Assembly: GCA_950295325.1 (NCBI GenBank)
Contig: OX485803.1
Span: 51,043,554 to 51,107,553, forward strand
Source: Polytrichum commune
Lineage: Eukaryota > Streptophyta > Polytrichopsida > Polytrichales > Polytrichaceae
Direction of reading: 5' to 3'
DNA: 64,000 bases
Shown: piece after piece, positions 47,000 to 60,340 of the stretch
How the letters are laid out: every line of letters begins with the position of its first letter
How positions within the stretch are numbered: position 1 is the first letter of the stretch
Made by a program: the position numbers and the translations under genes
The notes under the pieces: model-generated
Database searches by the model: none
What the model was told of the DNA's origin: nothing
Seen by the model: the letters and a program-made list of their open reading frames with translations, nothing else

Positions 47000-49329
47000 G
47001 TGCACTATATTTACTTTGTTCATAGCATGTGTAGTTAATGAGTAATTTCAGGGGACGATAAATAATACGCTTACTTCTAGATATATTTCACAAATTTGAT
47101 AAATATTCACATATTATTTTACAAATTTATATTTATTTATATTTTGGGGAAGTTATTTTATACTATTTCCAAATTTTAGGTCCAATGATTATATAGGACC
47201 CTTTGTTTCGTACCAAGTGTTTTTGTAGCACCTCCCGATTCCCCCCCCCCCCAAACCACCTGAGCTTTAAATGCAAATGGTTAGTGACATGCTTTAGTTA
47301 GTATACTCCCCAAGGCTCCACATAAGGCTCTCTATTTCAACAAATTCCTTTTCTTTTTCTACATCTTTATTATTTGTCATTTTTATATCATCTAAGACGC
47401 ATTTGAATCCAATAAGGAAACTACAACTGACACTTAAAAAGATGAAATAGAGTGTAGAGCTAGTTTGGTCCCCTATAGAAACTTGATTCATTAGCAATAA
47501 ATTGATTATCAAAAATATTTGTGGGCATGTGTATGGTGTGGCTTGCCCTTCTCATCCGCTCACAAAACACATCATCATGCATGAAAATGTGTGCAACACT
47601 AGTTAGACTTGAATCTTTCACCACTCAATATGTCCTTATTCTTTCACTTCTAGTTCCAGGTAAGGTATTAATTAAAAGCAATTAAGAATGGGAATCCAAA
47701 GAGAATAAGCTTGCTTCCTAAGTCCAAGAGTCGCGGGAGACAACATCAAAATTGACATGGACTCAGTGTTTCTTGAAGGTAAATGCAGTTGATCTTTAAA
47801 TGGCATTGTGGCCAAATGGCTAAGACTTAGGAGGCAATCTTGGCATCTTTAGAAAGAGCAGGAGAAGCTCTACAGGAAAGATTGTTTGTTTGTGAAAAAC
47901 AAGCAAGATTTGAAGGAGATATCATCATTTATTTCTTGGGGCTCTCATGTTATGTAGTGTAGATAGGTAAATAGTGTGCACCCACATTGGTGTTTTTGTA
48001 TGGAATCTTCATTATTAGTGTGGCCCACATTATTTACCAAAATCAATGTAGTGTGCCTCTCTTAAAAAAGACTCTCGGCCAAATGGAAGAAAAAAAGAAG
48101 AAGAACAAAGGCTCCACGTCATGACAAAAGTGGAATATTTCTCAACCACAAGGTTCAAACGCAAACTTGCGAATGCACTAGAGGAATGGAAAAGTATCAT
48201 GGACAAAGTTTGCTCTCTTTATATGTGTGTACAAAACCACCTTTCATTTCTCAAGCATCTGAATGGCGTTGCAATGACCAACCTACTCGTAACCTATTTA
48301 GAAACCTTTATCCCTACTTGCTAAAGACAACCCTCCACATGTCGGTTCAAGTACATCTGCAAGTGGCACCTCCTAATGGTTGAGTGACAAACGATAGAAG
48401 ATTATTTTTTTTGTCCGCTTCTAGTGCCCTTCATTGCAAAACCCACATTTCACACCGGGACCCCTAGAATACTACAACGATATGTATAATTAGGCTATCC
48501 CACACTAGTTTATCAACATTCCACACAATCTGGACTATCTACTACCACAGTACAGAAATACAATAATTCTTTTATTATTGGGATTCCTATACAACAACAT
48601 TTACAAGGTTATGAGTTTTGTGATATGGTTTTGACCCAAGATAAATTGCATGGATAGAGAGGCCACCTATTCGCAAAGGCAACCTAATTACACACATCAG
48701 CGTAGGTATCAATTCAATTCTTCAGGCTCCTCTGTTTCGGCAATCAAGTAAAAACACTTACAGGCAATTTATCGAGCCTATATAATTCTACCTGTGGTTG
48801 TGCGGCTTTGCCATTGTAGGTGGGGTTGACAAAATTCTCAAGTAAGTAGCCGTGTGAATCACACTGATAGCGAGGATGCTCATTGTCTATCAAACTCCCC
48901 AAACATGAGGCACATGCTGCAGATTTTTAGGAGGCCGATGAGGTGGAGGATTGTGAGTGAAGTAGTACAATATGCACAGGTGACTCGGAATTGCAACGTG
49001 GTAACCAGGGTGGGGTCGAAAAGTAAAGTATGTCTCAAAATGTTCCTTAACTCAGATATTTCACTGCATTCTGTAGGATGGTTTTGTAGGTCGATCATGC
49101 AACATGTACTCCATTGGTGCAATCTCGAATATGTTTCCACCGATATGCTACATGCCCCAAGAGGTGGGGAACTACTGCGTGGCAAATAACACCAGGAAAA
49201 TTGCACATGACGTACTACTGCATGAACGTGCGGCGGCGTTCGATATTTAAATGCTTCAGTTCTTAAGTTTACAAATGTTACTGGAGACCAGCGAGTCTTG
49301 CGATCCCTCACCTCCAACATGCATTATCC
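47000..49329. other. No gene recognised; opposed unrecognised ORFs
   Basis: A 146-codon reverse frame (48880-49320) and a 111-codon forward frame (48854-49189) overlap. Neither shows a motif I recognise, and at most one could be real. The rest is AT-rich. Confidence 0.3.
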
Positions 49330-49622
49330 ACTACACTAAATGTCAATAATCCTATGAAAGTAAGTAACATTAAATGTAAACGCAAACACTAAATATCAGC
49401 ATCCATGGTAAGAAGTGTAAGTTACATGTTTGAATTCAATGTTAGTAAGGATATGGGGGGAGGGGGGGAGGGGATAATAACAATGATAAAAGGAGAATGC
49501 CAACATGCTTCTAGCATATCCTCTAACACCAATTATCAAGGAATTGAAAATTAGTGTTGAGTAGGGTAGGGTGGTAACAACATTGAATATAATCAGACAC
49601 TAAATATCATATTTAGTGTAGT
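49330..49622. mobile_element. ACTACACT-end MITE (293 bp)
   Basis: It begins ACTACACTAAATGTC and ends CATATTTAGTGTAGT. The bases TCC precede and follow it (a possible 3-bp duplication). Interior blocks AACACTAAATATC and CACTAAATATCATATTTAG are palindromic. It contains a G-rich run at about 49455-49472. Confidence 0.6.
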
Positions 49623-49629
49623 TCCATTT

Positions 49630-52600
49630 GAACGAAATTTGAGCATATTATGGTCCAATGAATATGGCCAATTTATATTCACATGTTTGAAGTATAGGTT
49701 TTAATCTTGATGTCGCCGGAAACTTCGTGCCTTCAAAGATGACATACGCTCTTGTTCCATGTGGGTAAGATTGAGCACATTGCCTTTATACTGGTTTTTA
49801 GGGTTTCATGCAAACTTCGAATAAAGCAAGGCATCTTACATCTGAATTTCGTATTCATTAAAAAAATTTAAAAAAGGATAAAAAGACGGGAAAATAACCG
49901 TTCAGGACTGCAATTGTAACTTGAACCTTCCACATGAACTAAAGATTTTGTGTCAAAAACTATATGCGGCCCGACGTCGTTTAAGATGTTCCATGTGCAC
50001 CAGCAAAGGCTCTGAATCCTCCACAGTTTGAGGGGAAATAAAATAAACAAAGTTAACAAATACGATCAAAATTGAACCATCAAGCAGGTCTTGGACAGAG
50101 TCTGTTCGCCGCGTCAAATTGTGTAGTAATAGGGATATGTGTTTTTATCTATAGTCACATCACCGCAATTTCAGTGAACGAATGTCGAAGAGACAACAAT
50201 TATCCGGGTCATATTGTACTAGGCGGCCCTCCTAGACCACTGCAAACATTACTAGATTCAGCGGTTTTGATGCAACATTGTTAGTATAATTGCCATGATC
50301 CACAGGAACTTTTTGAACCAGACATTTGATGGCACCATCACTTGTTAAGGTATGTGGGCCTTATGTCATCACTCTTTCTGAATAGAAACCTATATTTGAT
50401 TGGTATATGATAAGGCTTGTTGTTATGAGCAATTATCAAAAACTTATGATTAGATTGGACTATGTGCACAAATACATTAATCCTCGACTTCCCAAGCAAC
50501 CAATGTATGGTTGATGGATGATTTCTTCCCTACGTTAACTCCACCCAACTCATTCATCCACAATCAAGCCAACATGGATCTCTAGACACATAGATACATG
50601 AACTAATGTATCTCGACTTGAGTTTTTAGTAGACTGATTCGGGGTCAATGGTGATAATTCTGGTCAACGTTAATAAAAGAAAAGTCCATGCTATAATAGG
50701 TTCCCAACATTTTCACCCTCAAGTTGCTTGAGTGGCACGGATACTCGACCTAGAATCTTGATGAGTTCGGCCCAACGGTTTGTACATGAATTGTTCACAT
50801 TGCACAACTTATGCAATAGGCCTATAGGAGTTTGGCCTGATCTTGAAGAAGCCACCTTGATTTGAGTCTAGGGGCCAAGTAGGATAGTTAAGAACGAGCT
50901 TAGGCACGCACTTAGGTGGTGCAAGGTATATCCATAGGTATCCTTGACCCATGGGGATGTCTATTTGATGTTGGTTTGTGGCATTTTCACGAGGCAATAC
51001 TTATAATATGCATCATAATGATCACTAGTGTTCAATGATTGAGTTGGATTATTTAATATATAGATATATATGTTTGCCCACTTGCGTCGTAGTACTGGCA
51101 ATGCGAAAAACCAAGCATATATAAGGTATGCGGGCCTTACCAATCAAACACTAGCTTTATGTAGACACCTATATTTGCTTGGTATAGGTATGGCAAGGTT
51201 TGTAGTGAAGAATGGACACCAAAAAGACACGTGTTACAATGAGATCGGAATATGTGTAAGGACACCGTTCTAGGTTCAGTATTTAACGGAATCGGGGAGG
51301 GCTTATGTGATCGTTAAAGAGAAAAATGAATCTTCACTTTGACCTTTTGTAACTTTCGCATCTCAACACATATTTTGACACTTGAAACGACAATTTTTCA
51401 AGATTCACAACTTACGATCCCATTTCACAACCAAAAGTGTGTGTGGAGTTGGAAGTATCGGATCTAGGCCTTCATATCTGGACATTTTCGTTATTTCATG
51501 GTTTCAAAGGATTGGTTATAACTGGTAAATGCATGCAACACATTGTTGACCAAGCACCAACATCAAGAGGTGTCAAATCCTGTAACTTTAGGCTAGGGGA
51601 GAGTAGAGCATTTCTATCTTCCACGTTCCCTCTATATGAGCACTTCAAATTGCAAGTCCCTTGCTCATAATTGATGTCTTTAAGACATAAAGTTTTCCAT
51701 CAAAAATAGTGAAGCTAAGATTCTAGTTGGTCAATCATTGTGAAATATTGACATGTGAGTTTTCCCAAAGAGAGGAGTATAAACTCTTTCTCTATAATAG
51801 AGTTATCCTTAAAGTCTCTCAAAACCCCATGTTTTGGTAAGAATTCCTCCTCATTTTCACATTTTTATGATATTTAATAAGTGTTCTTCTGGTGTCGGAA
51901 CCCCTAATCTGGGTGAAATGAAAGGAAGGTATTTGACATTGGCCAAAAGTCAATTACATAGAAATGAACTTCTTTCCAAACTTCTTGAAGAACCATTTTA
52001 GGTGTCTTCAAAAGTTTCACCGTCTTTTGGCCAACGTCAGACTCCCCCCCCCCCCCCCCCTTCCTCATTTCACCAAAATTAGGGGTTCTAACACCACTAG
52101 GACCCTCCTTAAACCTTATAAAATGTCAAAAGTGGACAAGGACTCATTACCAAAGCATGAGTTCTCAGAGACTTTAAGAACAACTCGAATATATTACACA
52201 GTTGCAAAAGAGGAAAAGTGGAAAGGGAAAAGAGATTACCTCTAATTTAATGATAACGAAAACATGTGGACAGCTACTTTGTTGAATTTTCAGCTTTGAA
52301 TTGATAGCTGGAGGTTAGAGGCGTCCGGAATGGCAACGTGGGAGGAATCCAGAGGCTCTAACATGAGAACGATTGGGGACATCCAACAAGATGTTCGCCT
52401 ACGAATATAGGCCTGGGAGTGACACCGAGCATTGGACTGTAGGTTAAGTAGCACCCCACATGGTTCACAGAGATTCGATAGTTACCGAACCTCCAATTCG
52501 TGCATCCAAACAAGGCCCCCATGGCATGGGGCCGGCCACTTGAAGCTAAAATTGGCCTATATGCCAATCCGACTTGAAGTGCCATAAAGTCAAGAATGTA

Positions 52601-54900
52601 TGTTGAATGAATGCAGTAAGGTTACGAGAACAAGGAATATGGAGCGTATACTCTACTCTTATTTTGTTGCAAAAGGTATAATCATCATAGCAGGGATTGT
52701 AGTGTTGGCGCATTGTGGTTGGGGGAGTCCCCAGAGCTCCGGGTCCACTTTCGGATCGAATGTAAGTCGAGTAATTAGTGAGCTAGGGCTAGGCGCCCAC
52801 CTCTTTGGGTTGGGTCCTTACATTCCTTAACAAGGTAAAGGGGTCTAGTAACAATGGGTTCCCTTGAGGATTCTGGTTGATGGATTTCAAGTGGGTCTCT
52901 CTAGACTAATTTGGAGCATCTTATGTTAAATCTGGGATTGAATCGTTCAAGAAAAAAAATATTATGTGTAATGATAGAATTGCATGCGTTTTCGCCTTGG
53001 GTATTTGTGGTCAGGGTCCAACTCAAAAAGGTAGGCGTCTAGCCTTGGTCATAGTAGTGTCGCACTCATGTGACGTGGGTGGCCACCGATCTTCCCCCAC
53101 TTAATTACAAATTTTATTGATTCGGTAAAATATAGGCACCTCTTTATGATCCATAGCTTTGCCTGCAATGATTTTGGGATATGGCCCACGTCCCCCACAT
53201 GGACACCAATGTTCGGATATTCAAAGTCCCAGACTATGGACGTCTGTATATTAAGATACTTGGCCCGAATGTGGGCACATAATATTACTCAGCTAATAAG
53301 TTATGTTTAGCTGCCCTAACTTCATATTTAATATGAAGCAATGGGATTTTGGCATCCGGAGTCTTTATTCTCGAATCTACTAATGAACCCATGAACACAA
53401 CTCATTAATTGAGTAATGTTATGCAATTTCATTGAGTTGAAGAAAAAAAATCCAATCTTTGGATCGAACCAAGAGTTGTCTCCCGGAATCAACAATAGTG
53501 AATAGCGGAGGTTGTCAATTCAAGTTTCAATTATATACGCAAAAGCTACAAGAATTCAAATTGAAGATTTACTTTAATCATTTGAGCACGTAATCGAACT
53601 CCATTGTAACATGTGTTGTTTTGGTGCCCATTCTAATTTGCAATACAGCACTCAAACATATAGGTGTCCAAATAAGAGGAGGGACCACATAAGGTCCACA
53701 TACCTCATATAGTAACATTCTCGGAAATGCGCACAGATTCTCAAAACATCAACAATGTGTTGTACTTCAAAGTAATGTTACAGATCCACCGTCGTGTTGC
53801 TCAAGAGACAAAAAGTAAACACCCCCAACTATGTCAAGATGAAGTTCTGTACTTTGCAATATGATATACAGAACCGAACCGTCGTACTTGAGTCTTGCAA
53901 TCAATGTAAAATCAAAGGCGGGAACGGAAGTAAACACTTTTACCCGATTCAAGACAATGATGACAAAGTCATAGAGAGAAATATTGCTCCCTTTATTGAT
54001 TTTGCCATCATACACTAAATAAGAAGTGTACCTATAAACTCACCTGTAGGTTTCTTTTTGGATACTAATTTATGGCGACAGGACATCAAAATATGAGAGT
54101 TTCAATTATATATTTCTGAAATTGGCAAACATGGGCATGATACCAATTGACGAAGTTTGCATCAGTCTGGTGTCAAGTCGGGTTTTTCAAATTCTTCTTT
54201 ACAAAATGCGGTGATAAAAAGCCATGTGGTCCTATCACTGGTTGTGGTTGATAGTCACGACTGTGAACATAGATCAAGAATCTACTAGACCCATAAATCA
54301 TAGATGTATCTAGTGGCAAGGAACAAGTGGTAAGACCACACAATCCCTGTGACAGTATTGACAAATGTCCTGTGAATGAAGAAACATGCACTCTTTTGAC
54401 AAATTTCATGTAACTGCAGCCACTGCTGCCACTGCTGGTAAATTTTCAAAGTTTGCACAAATTAGTATGCACAGAGAGTATAACAAACCAATAAAAAAAT
54501 TTCATTTTTAAAATTAAAAAATTAAAGGGGTACAACAGCAGGCAGGAGTAAAACTGAATCAGAAAATATGGAGAGTATGATGAGGCTTTGCGAAGAGGTG
54601 AACACTGGACAGTTCAAATTTCAAAAAATACGCAGGCTTCCAACTTCCACACCTACATATACAGATTGTTCAATCCCGTTCACAATTGCCATGATGTCGG
54701 GAGGTACACAAATTATGTAAGAGCCTCACCCACTTGCTCACTCTCTCTCTCCCTGCGAAGGAAGGAGGAGCTGATCGAATGTTACAGGCTAATCTTAATC
54801 CAAGTCTACCGAATTCAATGTCCTTGATGATGGTGATCAGGTCCGATTACAACCAAACCAAATGCCAAAATAATACGCATCTGAATCTGCTCACATGCCA
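49630..54900. other. No gene recognised; repeats only
   Basis: R1 copies (about 50340-50480, 51120-51480, 53580-53715), a C17 run (52044-52060) and a relative of the 21.5-kb repeat (52975-53060). (CTAC)n lies just beyond at about 54932-54950. No splice-joined coding signal noticed. Confidence 0.4.
51120..51480 (+). repeat. Dispersed repeat R1, near-complete copy
   Basis: It starts AAGGTATGCGGGCCTTAC and runs through GACACCTATATTTGCTTGG, GAATGGACACCAAAAAGAC, TTATGTGATCGTTAAAGAG, AATCTTCACTTTGACC and GTGTGGAGTTGGAAGT. A less complete copy lies at about 50340-50480. Confidence 0.55.
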
Positions 54901-55494
54901 TCCGCCCTGAAAACTGTTTGAATCACATCCTACCTACCTACCTACCTACCTTCCATCCTGGCTGACGCCTAGTTAAAACTTCGCCTAGCTAGTGATGGCT
55001 TCAAAGAATTACAATGATATGCACATGCCGGTCCATTCTTCAAAAGAATCTCCCAGCTTCTTCCTCTGTACCTCTCTACTTACACCTCCAATCACATTAC
55101 CAAAAAAAGTTTTGCCCGGGTGTCAATCAGCGTATTACAATTTCCTATATGTACACCACGTCCGTGACATGGTTTGGAAACTCTAGTCTCCCTGCAGCAG
55201 AGTGACAACGTTGCTACTACATTACAAGTGGTGAAATGATCCATGTCGAGCACATGTCGAGTTTATGCCATCAATATATTTCATCAGCTCACAACATCAT
55301 CGTCCTCCGTGTATGGTACATTACATAATATATACACAGATGGGTCGGGATCCCCCATGACTTGGGAATTCACGAGTTCCAGCAGCTAGCAAACCAGCTT
55401 CTTCCTCCTCACATTCTGTGTGTGTGTGTGCTTTGGTTATGTACATAAATGTGGGGGGTCATGAGCTAGGGGCTGATCCCAACCACCTGTATCG

Positions 55495-58400
55495 TCAGTA
55501 AGCCCACAGAATTTCCAGGCCGGTGGTATCCACAGCTGAGGCAGCCACGTCCAGAAGCCCATACTTGTAGCGAAACAGGCTGCTATTCTCTCCACTATAC
55601 GGCAAGCTTAGATCAGTGACACAAGAAGACTCGGTGGCCCCTCCAGTCTGCAAGCTTTGCAAATTGTTATTCAGGCTCGGTGCAGCAGGGCAATTAGGAT
55701 CGGTGTGGTTATTATACATACTGGTGACTGCAGCTTGATCTGTAGATGTCCAACATGAGCCATAGTCTGGAACAAGCTCCCTCTGGCTGCTCTGCGCTTC
55801 ATCTTCGCCTTCACAGAAGGTGCTGGGCTCCGTCTTGGGCCTCTGCAGGCTGCCACCTCGCTGCTGCAAGGAGGTTAAGTCGGAGGTGGGCGTGAAGGGG
55901 TTAAACCCTGGGCGGAACGCCATGTTGAAGGTTTTGGTGTCGTAGACATCATACACTGAGAAATTACACGACTTGATGTTGTTGTTGATGTTGGACTGAC
56001 CGAGGTGGTGGTGGTGGTTGTTCGGCGAGTTGTTGTTGTTGAGAATGTTGTTGTTGTAGTTGTTGTCGTCTGCTCCATGGTGCAATAAAATGTGCTCAGA
56101 CTTCGGCCTCCCAGCTTGCACCCATGGCAGCTGGGGGCGTGATTCGTGAAACTGGTCGACGGCGGTAGGAGAGCAGTTGTAGCAGGAGGTGTTGTGATCA
56201 GTCCCTGCACAGGTTTCGCAATCCGTGCCATTCTCTTCGTCAGTGACGGTGGGGTTGGGAGAGTGGTCCATCAGAGACGGTGGAGATCCACCCCGTCCAT
56301 TACCATCCTCCGAGCTGTATGGGTAGTTGTTGCAATTATTACCCATGGCCCGCCGGATGTGGGAGTCTGAAATCAGGAAGCTCTTCTTCCCCCCCGAGCT
56401 TTTCTGGAAGATGCGACATACCACCCACTCATCCTGCAAACACACAAATTATGGAAATTTAATACTGAGGCAAAAATCTTAACGCTCGTCTAGGCTGGAA
56501 ACTTGTGTGAACCTTCTGTACATACATACATACATACATACATCATTACATACCCCAACTGCTCTACAACGCCTATCATCACTAAGCTTACTCACCTCAA
56601 CCCGAGATTTTTTAATTAGATATGTGAATTGAAAAGTATAAAAAACTTTTTAAAAACTAGCTCTCCAATGTCATGAAACCACATACTATGCTCAAGAACG
56701 CCAACACATCCCTAATTTCATTACTGTGGGAATGAATGTGACTGACCCCACCCCAACAAGCTCTCTGTGCTTGCTACCACAAAACCCCTGTGGTGATTAA
56801 CCTCATTCTTCAAAGATAAAGCCAGTGAATATTCGAGAATATATTCTATACCCCAGCCAAACCCATGAGTGTGACTCTTGTCAAGCTGGATCCAACCCAA
56901 AATATAGACCCAAAATTGTGATGGTTACTGACAACTTTCTACCTCTATTCCCCTGAAGGATGAGATGGCGGCATCATCATTGACCACAACTTTGAGCATT
57001 TTGCAACAAGTCTTAATGAGAACGTCACCGAGATTCCAATGATGAAGTAGATAAATAGCTACAATAAAACCCCTGGGGTGATGCACCTTACTTTTCAAAG
57101 ATGAACACGAAGGGAATATTCTAGACAATATTATATAGCCCACCTAACCCAAGAGTACTACTCGTGTCAAGCTGGATCCAACTCAAAAATTCAGACCCAA
57201 AATTGTGATACTTCCGGGCAACTTGCCACCGATATTCCCCCTGAAGGCTGAGATGCAAGCATCAACATCACAACTTTGAGCACTTTGCAAGCCTTGAAGC
57301 CGTCACCAAGATGATGATGATGATGTTCAAACCATGGTGATGATGACGACGATGATGATTTTGGGCAACCTGCTAACTATAAGAATCCCCTGAAGGAGGC
57401 TAGGCTGAGATGGAAGCATCATCATTGATGACAAGTTTCAGCACTTTGCAACAAATCTTAATGAAGTGACGCCATCACCGAGATGATGAAGATGGAACTG
57501 GTAGGTAGCATAATATGTACCTTGTTGGCACGAGGGCTACTGTCACCCTCGAGACGATATTCATGCATGATCCAGTTGGTTTTCTCTCCTTTGGGAGCAC
57601 GGCCTCGATAGAAAACGAGAGTCTTCTTCATGCCCACCAGGCGGCCCGGTGAGCGGGTGCTCACAACATCGCGGTCCTTGCCGGTGGCCTTCCAGTAGCC
57701 TGCATCTGTGGCTCGGTTGGTGCGCATGCCGGTTGGGTACTTGCGGTCGCGGAGGCTGAAAAAGTACCACTCTTTCTCCCCCAATTTCGCCTTCTCTGTG
57801 GACTCGCACCAACCAACATCATCAGCAGCAGCAGCAGCAGCTACATCGTTCAGGACAAGAAAGAAAAAGAAGAAGAAGAAGATTTTCGGACAAGTCAGGT
57901 CACATATACCCCCACGACGAAGAACGAATGCCATCCAAAGGCCAAACCATGCGCGGTAAAGTTGCCAGGATTCACTAAACTCGTACAAAGTTGCACACAA
58001 AGTTGGCCTACTCTTCTGTGGAGTTGAACACCCACCAATATCATCATCATTATCAACTCCCAGAGCGTTTCGGGACGAGATGAAGACACTTTACTTTTCG
58101 GACCATTTTGTAAGTCCAAGTCACTTCACAAATGTCCCCACGATGAAGAATGCCATCCAAAGGCCAAACCATGTGCGGTAAGTAGAGTGGCCAGGATTCA
58201 CTAAACGTGTACAAAGTTGCACACAAAGTTGGCCTACTTCTCTGCGGAGTTGAACGCCAACCAACATCATCATTACGAACTCCCACAGCGTTCGGTACAA
58301 GAAACAAGAAGAACAAACTTTTCGGACAATTTTGTGACAAGTCAGTTCCCATCTATATACATATCACCCCATGATGAAGAATGCCATCCAAAGGCCAAAA

Positions 58401-58951
58401 ATGTGCGGTAGAGCTGCCCAGGATTCACTAAAGTTGCACTGTGAAGCTGCGGTTCGGAAGGAGGTCTAGAGACAGGTACTCGGGCTACTGTATATACAAC
58501 CGAACGTGTTCTAACTTGTTCATGTTTCAGCACTCCCTACATGTTTTGGATCATCAACCCAGTGGGAAAAGAGAAAGAAAAAAACTTGGGATATTCGGAA
58601 GAGGAAGAAACTCAAATTCCTGTCCTCTGGTGCACGCTTTCAAAAAGGTGGATCTAGCAGCACCCACTAACTACCTACTTCGCAGTACTGCAGGGGAACG
58701 GCAGATTCAGCTACAACCAAATTCATGGAAACTACCAACAGAAGAGCGACTAGAGGCTCCATCAGTATAGTTAGTGGAGGCGATTACCAGTGCACCGCAA
58801 GGTAAGAAATTCAATCTAGCACACAACGTTTAAATTTGTTTCTCCCGAGAATTTGCCTCTGTGGGATGGTATTCACCAACAAGTACTACCACCACCGCCA
58901 AGCAGCAAACAGCATGCAGAAAAAGAAGAAGAAGAAGATCATCATTATCAT

Positions 58952-58988
<37 letters not shown>

Positions 58989-59301
58989 AACAAGTTGGCC
59001 ATGATCGACAGACATACATACCAGGTAAGTCCCAAGGCTCACATTTGTTGAGGTCGACTTCGGCGATGGCGTTGACAGCGAAGCTGCTGTCGACAACTTT
59101 CTTAGCCAGGTAGTAACTCACAAGCTCGTCATCCGTGGGGTGAAACCTGAACCCTGGAGGCAACCAATTGGGTTCCAACACACTACTAGTACTTCCTCCT
59201 CCAACCTGATCGCTACTAGTGCAGCTACTGGTAATCCCTACCTTCACCCCTGCCAGACACACTACTGCCTCCATCTCCCTCAAAACCTTCCAACCAACCA
59301 C
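55495..59301 (-). CDS. NAC-domain transcription factor, NAM/CUC-like, three exons
   Basis: Exon 1 (59022-59301) gives [19 protein letters not shown], the NAC subdomain A. Exon 2 (57521-57795) gives [50 protein letters not shown] and WIMHEYRL, subdomains B-D. Exon 3 (55495-56433) gives [11 protein letters not shown] (subdomain E) and a long tail. Junction phases fit (CCTG|GT, then CACAG|AG; AACAAG|GT, then TGCAG|GATGAG). The product is 497 aa from the ATG at 59301, or 488 aa from the ATG at 59274; the choice is unresolved. The tail has an Asn/His-rich stretch ([15 protein letters not shown]), a VTDLSLP motif and a terminal LEILWAY, resembling the short C-terminal motifs of NAM/CUC proteins. 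Such proteins are nuclear DNA-binding regulators of boundaries and meristems; the specific role here is inference. Confidence 0.93.
57800..58450. repeat. Tandem block of about 225-bp units in NAC intron 1
   Basis: Three imperfect units carry the shared phrase GCCATCCAAAGGCCAAA at about 57929, 58151 and 58382 (spacing about 222 and 231 bp), plus GTTGCACACAAAGTTGGCC and a TTTTCGGAC segment. The unit extends to the intron 1/exon 2 border, so downstream copies include look-alikes of the real 3' splice site (CCACAG or CCGCAG followed by A-rich sequence at about 58013 and 58240). It is intronic and upstream of exon 2 on the - strand. Confidence 0.7.
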
Positions 59302-59765
59302 TCACACACTCACACGGACTCCGCACAAACACCAAACACACTCGCACACTACTAATCCTCCACCACCACCACCACCATTACCAATTACCAAAATCTTCAC
59401 CTTCCTCTGCTGATGATGATGGTTTTCGTGCTGCTGGTGAGAGGTGTGAGAAGGATCTGGTAGTATTCTGTGACGACGACTCAGCTGTCGACTCTTGATG
59501 ATGAATTCAAGTGGGACTTGGTGGGGCAGGTTGGGCGTTCCCGCGCGTTTTGCTACCATCTAGCTAACTGAGAGCGGCGCTGACTGATGAGCTAAAGGAG
59601 TGAGTGGAAGTGAATGAGATCTGAGGGTAGAAGAGTGAGAGAGTAAGAGAGGACGCGAGAGAGAGCGAGCTATGGTGGGATCTCAAGAAGGGGAGGGCGA
59701 GGGACGTGCGAGTGTGCTATGTAGCGGGCGGAGGAGAGAGAATAAGCGTAGAGAGAGAAAAAGGT
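59302..59765 (-). promoter_or_regulatory. Likely 5' leader and proximal promoter of the NAC gene
   Basis: On the NAC strand this stretch is strongly CT-rich (the + strand shows many GAGAGA runs at 59625-59760), which is common for plant leaders near transcription starts. It also has an ACC-type triplet run around 59359-59380 and a tract of CACA repeats near 59300-59345. I see no convincing TATA box. The transcription start cannot be fixed without RNA data. Confidence 0.4.
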
Positions 59766-59917
59766 GGGGCTTGGGCTAGTATAGTCCCAAACATTTTAAG
59801 TTACAACACAAATATCAAAGCATAGCATAGCAGTAGCAGGCTGCCCTTTTGCTCTGATCACGGGCTGCTGGTCGGCATCCACTTCCTCCCCCTTCTCCCC
59901 CCCCCAACTTAGCTTTA

Positions 59918-60340
59918 GGGCGGGTTCACACTAGGGGCCAAAGTGGAGATTTGCACCTGTCAAATGCATGTCACACTTGTCAAATGTGCATCATGTACAC
60001 AGTTTGGGGTTACGACAGGTGCAAAGCTCAATCCTGCTAGGGGGTTTCAAGACCAACGAAACTCCAAACTCAAGCAATTTTGTTTGCAGAGAGAAAAATG
60101 TTGGACCCAAGGAGTTAAGGACACACTAGGGTCCAGGTCCAAGGCATGATGTGGCATTGATGTGGCACGATCGCTTTCTCGCCGCTCGGTGGTATGGGCA
60201 CTCAAGAATATGTAACTCCTCTTAGATTGAGAACTCAAAAGTTGAAGCATGGATCCAATATGAGTATGGATGAAAGTAGTGTCCAATTACAAGGTTGTTT
60301 TGAATCCCAAGTTTCCTGGACCCCTAATGTGAACCCACCC
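59918..60340. mobile_element. MITE with TA target site and GGGYGGGTTCACA ends, upstream of the NAC gene
   Basis: The left end GGGCGGGTTCACACTAGGGG and the right end, read on the other strand, GGGTGGGTTCACATTAGGGG differ at two positions. Both flanks are TA (59916-59917 and 60341-60342). Tc1/mariner-type MITEs duplicate TA, so this class is plausible. Part of its interior (AGACCAACGAAACTCCAAA to GTTGGACCCAAGGAG) is related to the reverse strand of about 18470-18570. No coding capacity. Confidence 0.6.

Noticed and set aside
48854-49320. Overlapping ORFs of 111 (+) and 146 (-) codons
   Set aside because: Neither has a motif I recognise; mutual overlap and lack of splice context make both doubtful.
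52358-52585. 75-codon reverse ORF with GCCTTGTTTGG start, typical of some plant MITEs
   Set aside because: I could not find matching inverted ends or target duplication, so no element is called.
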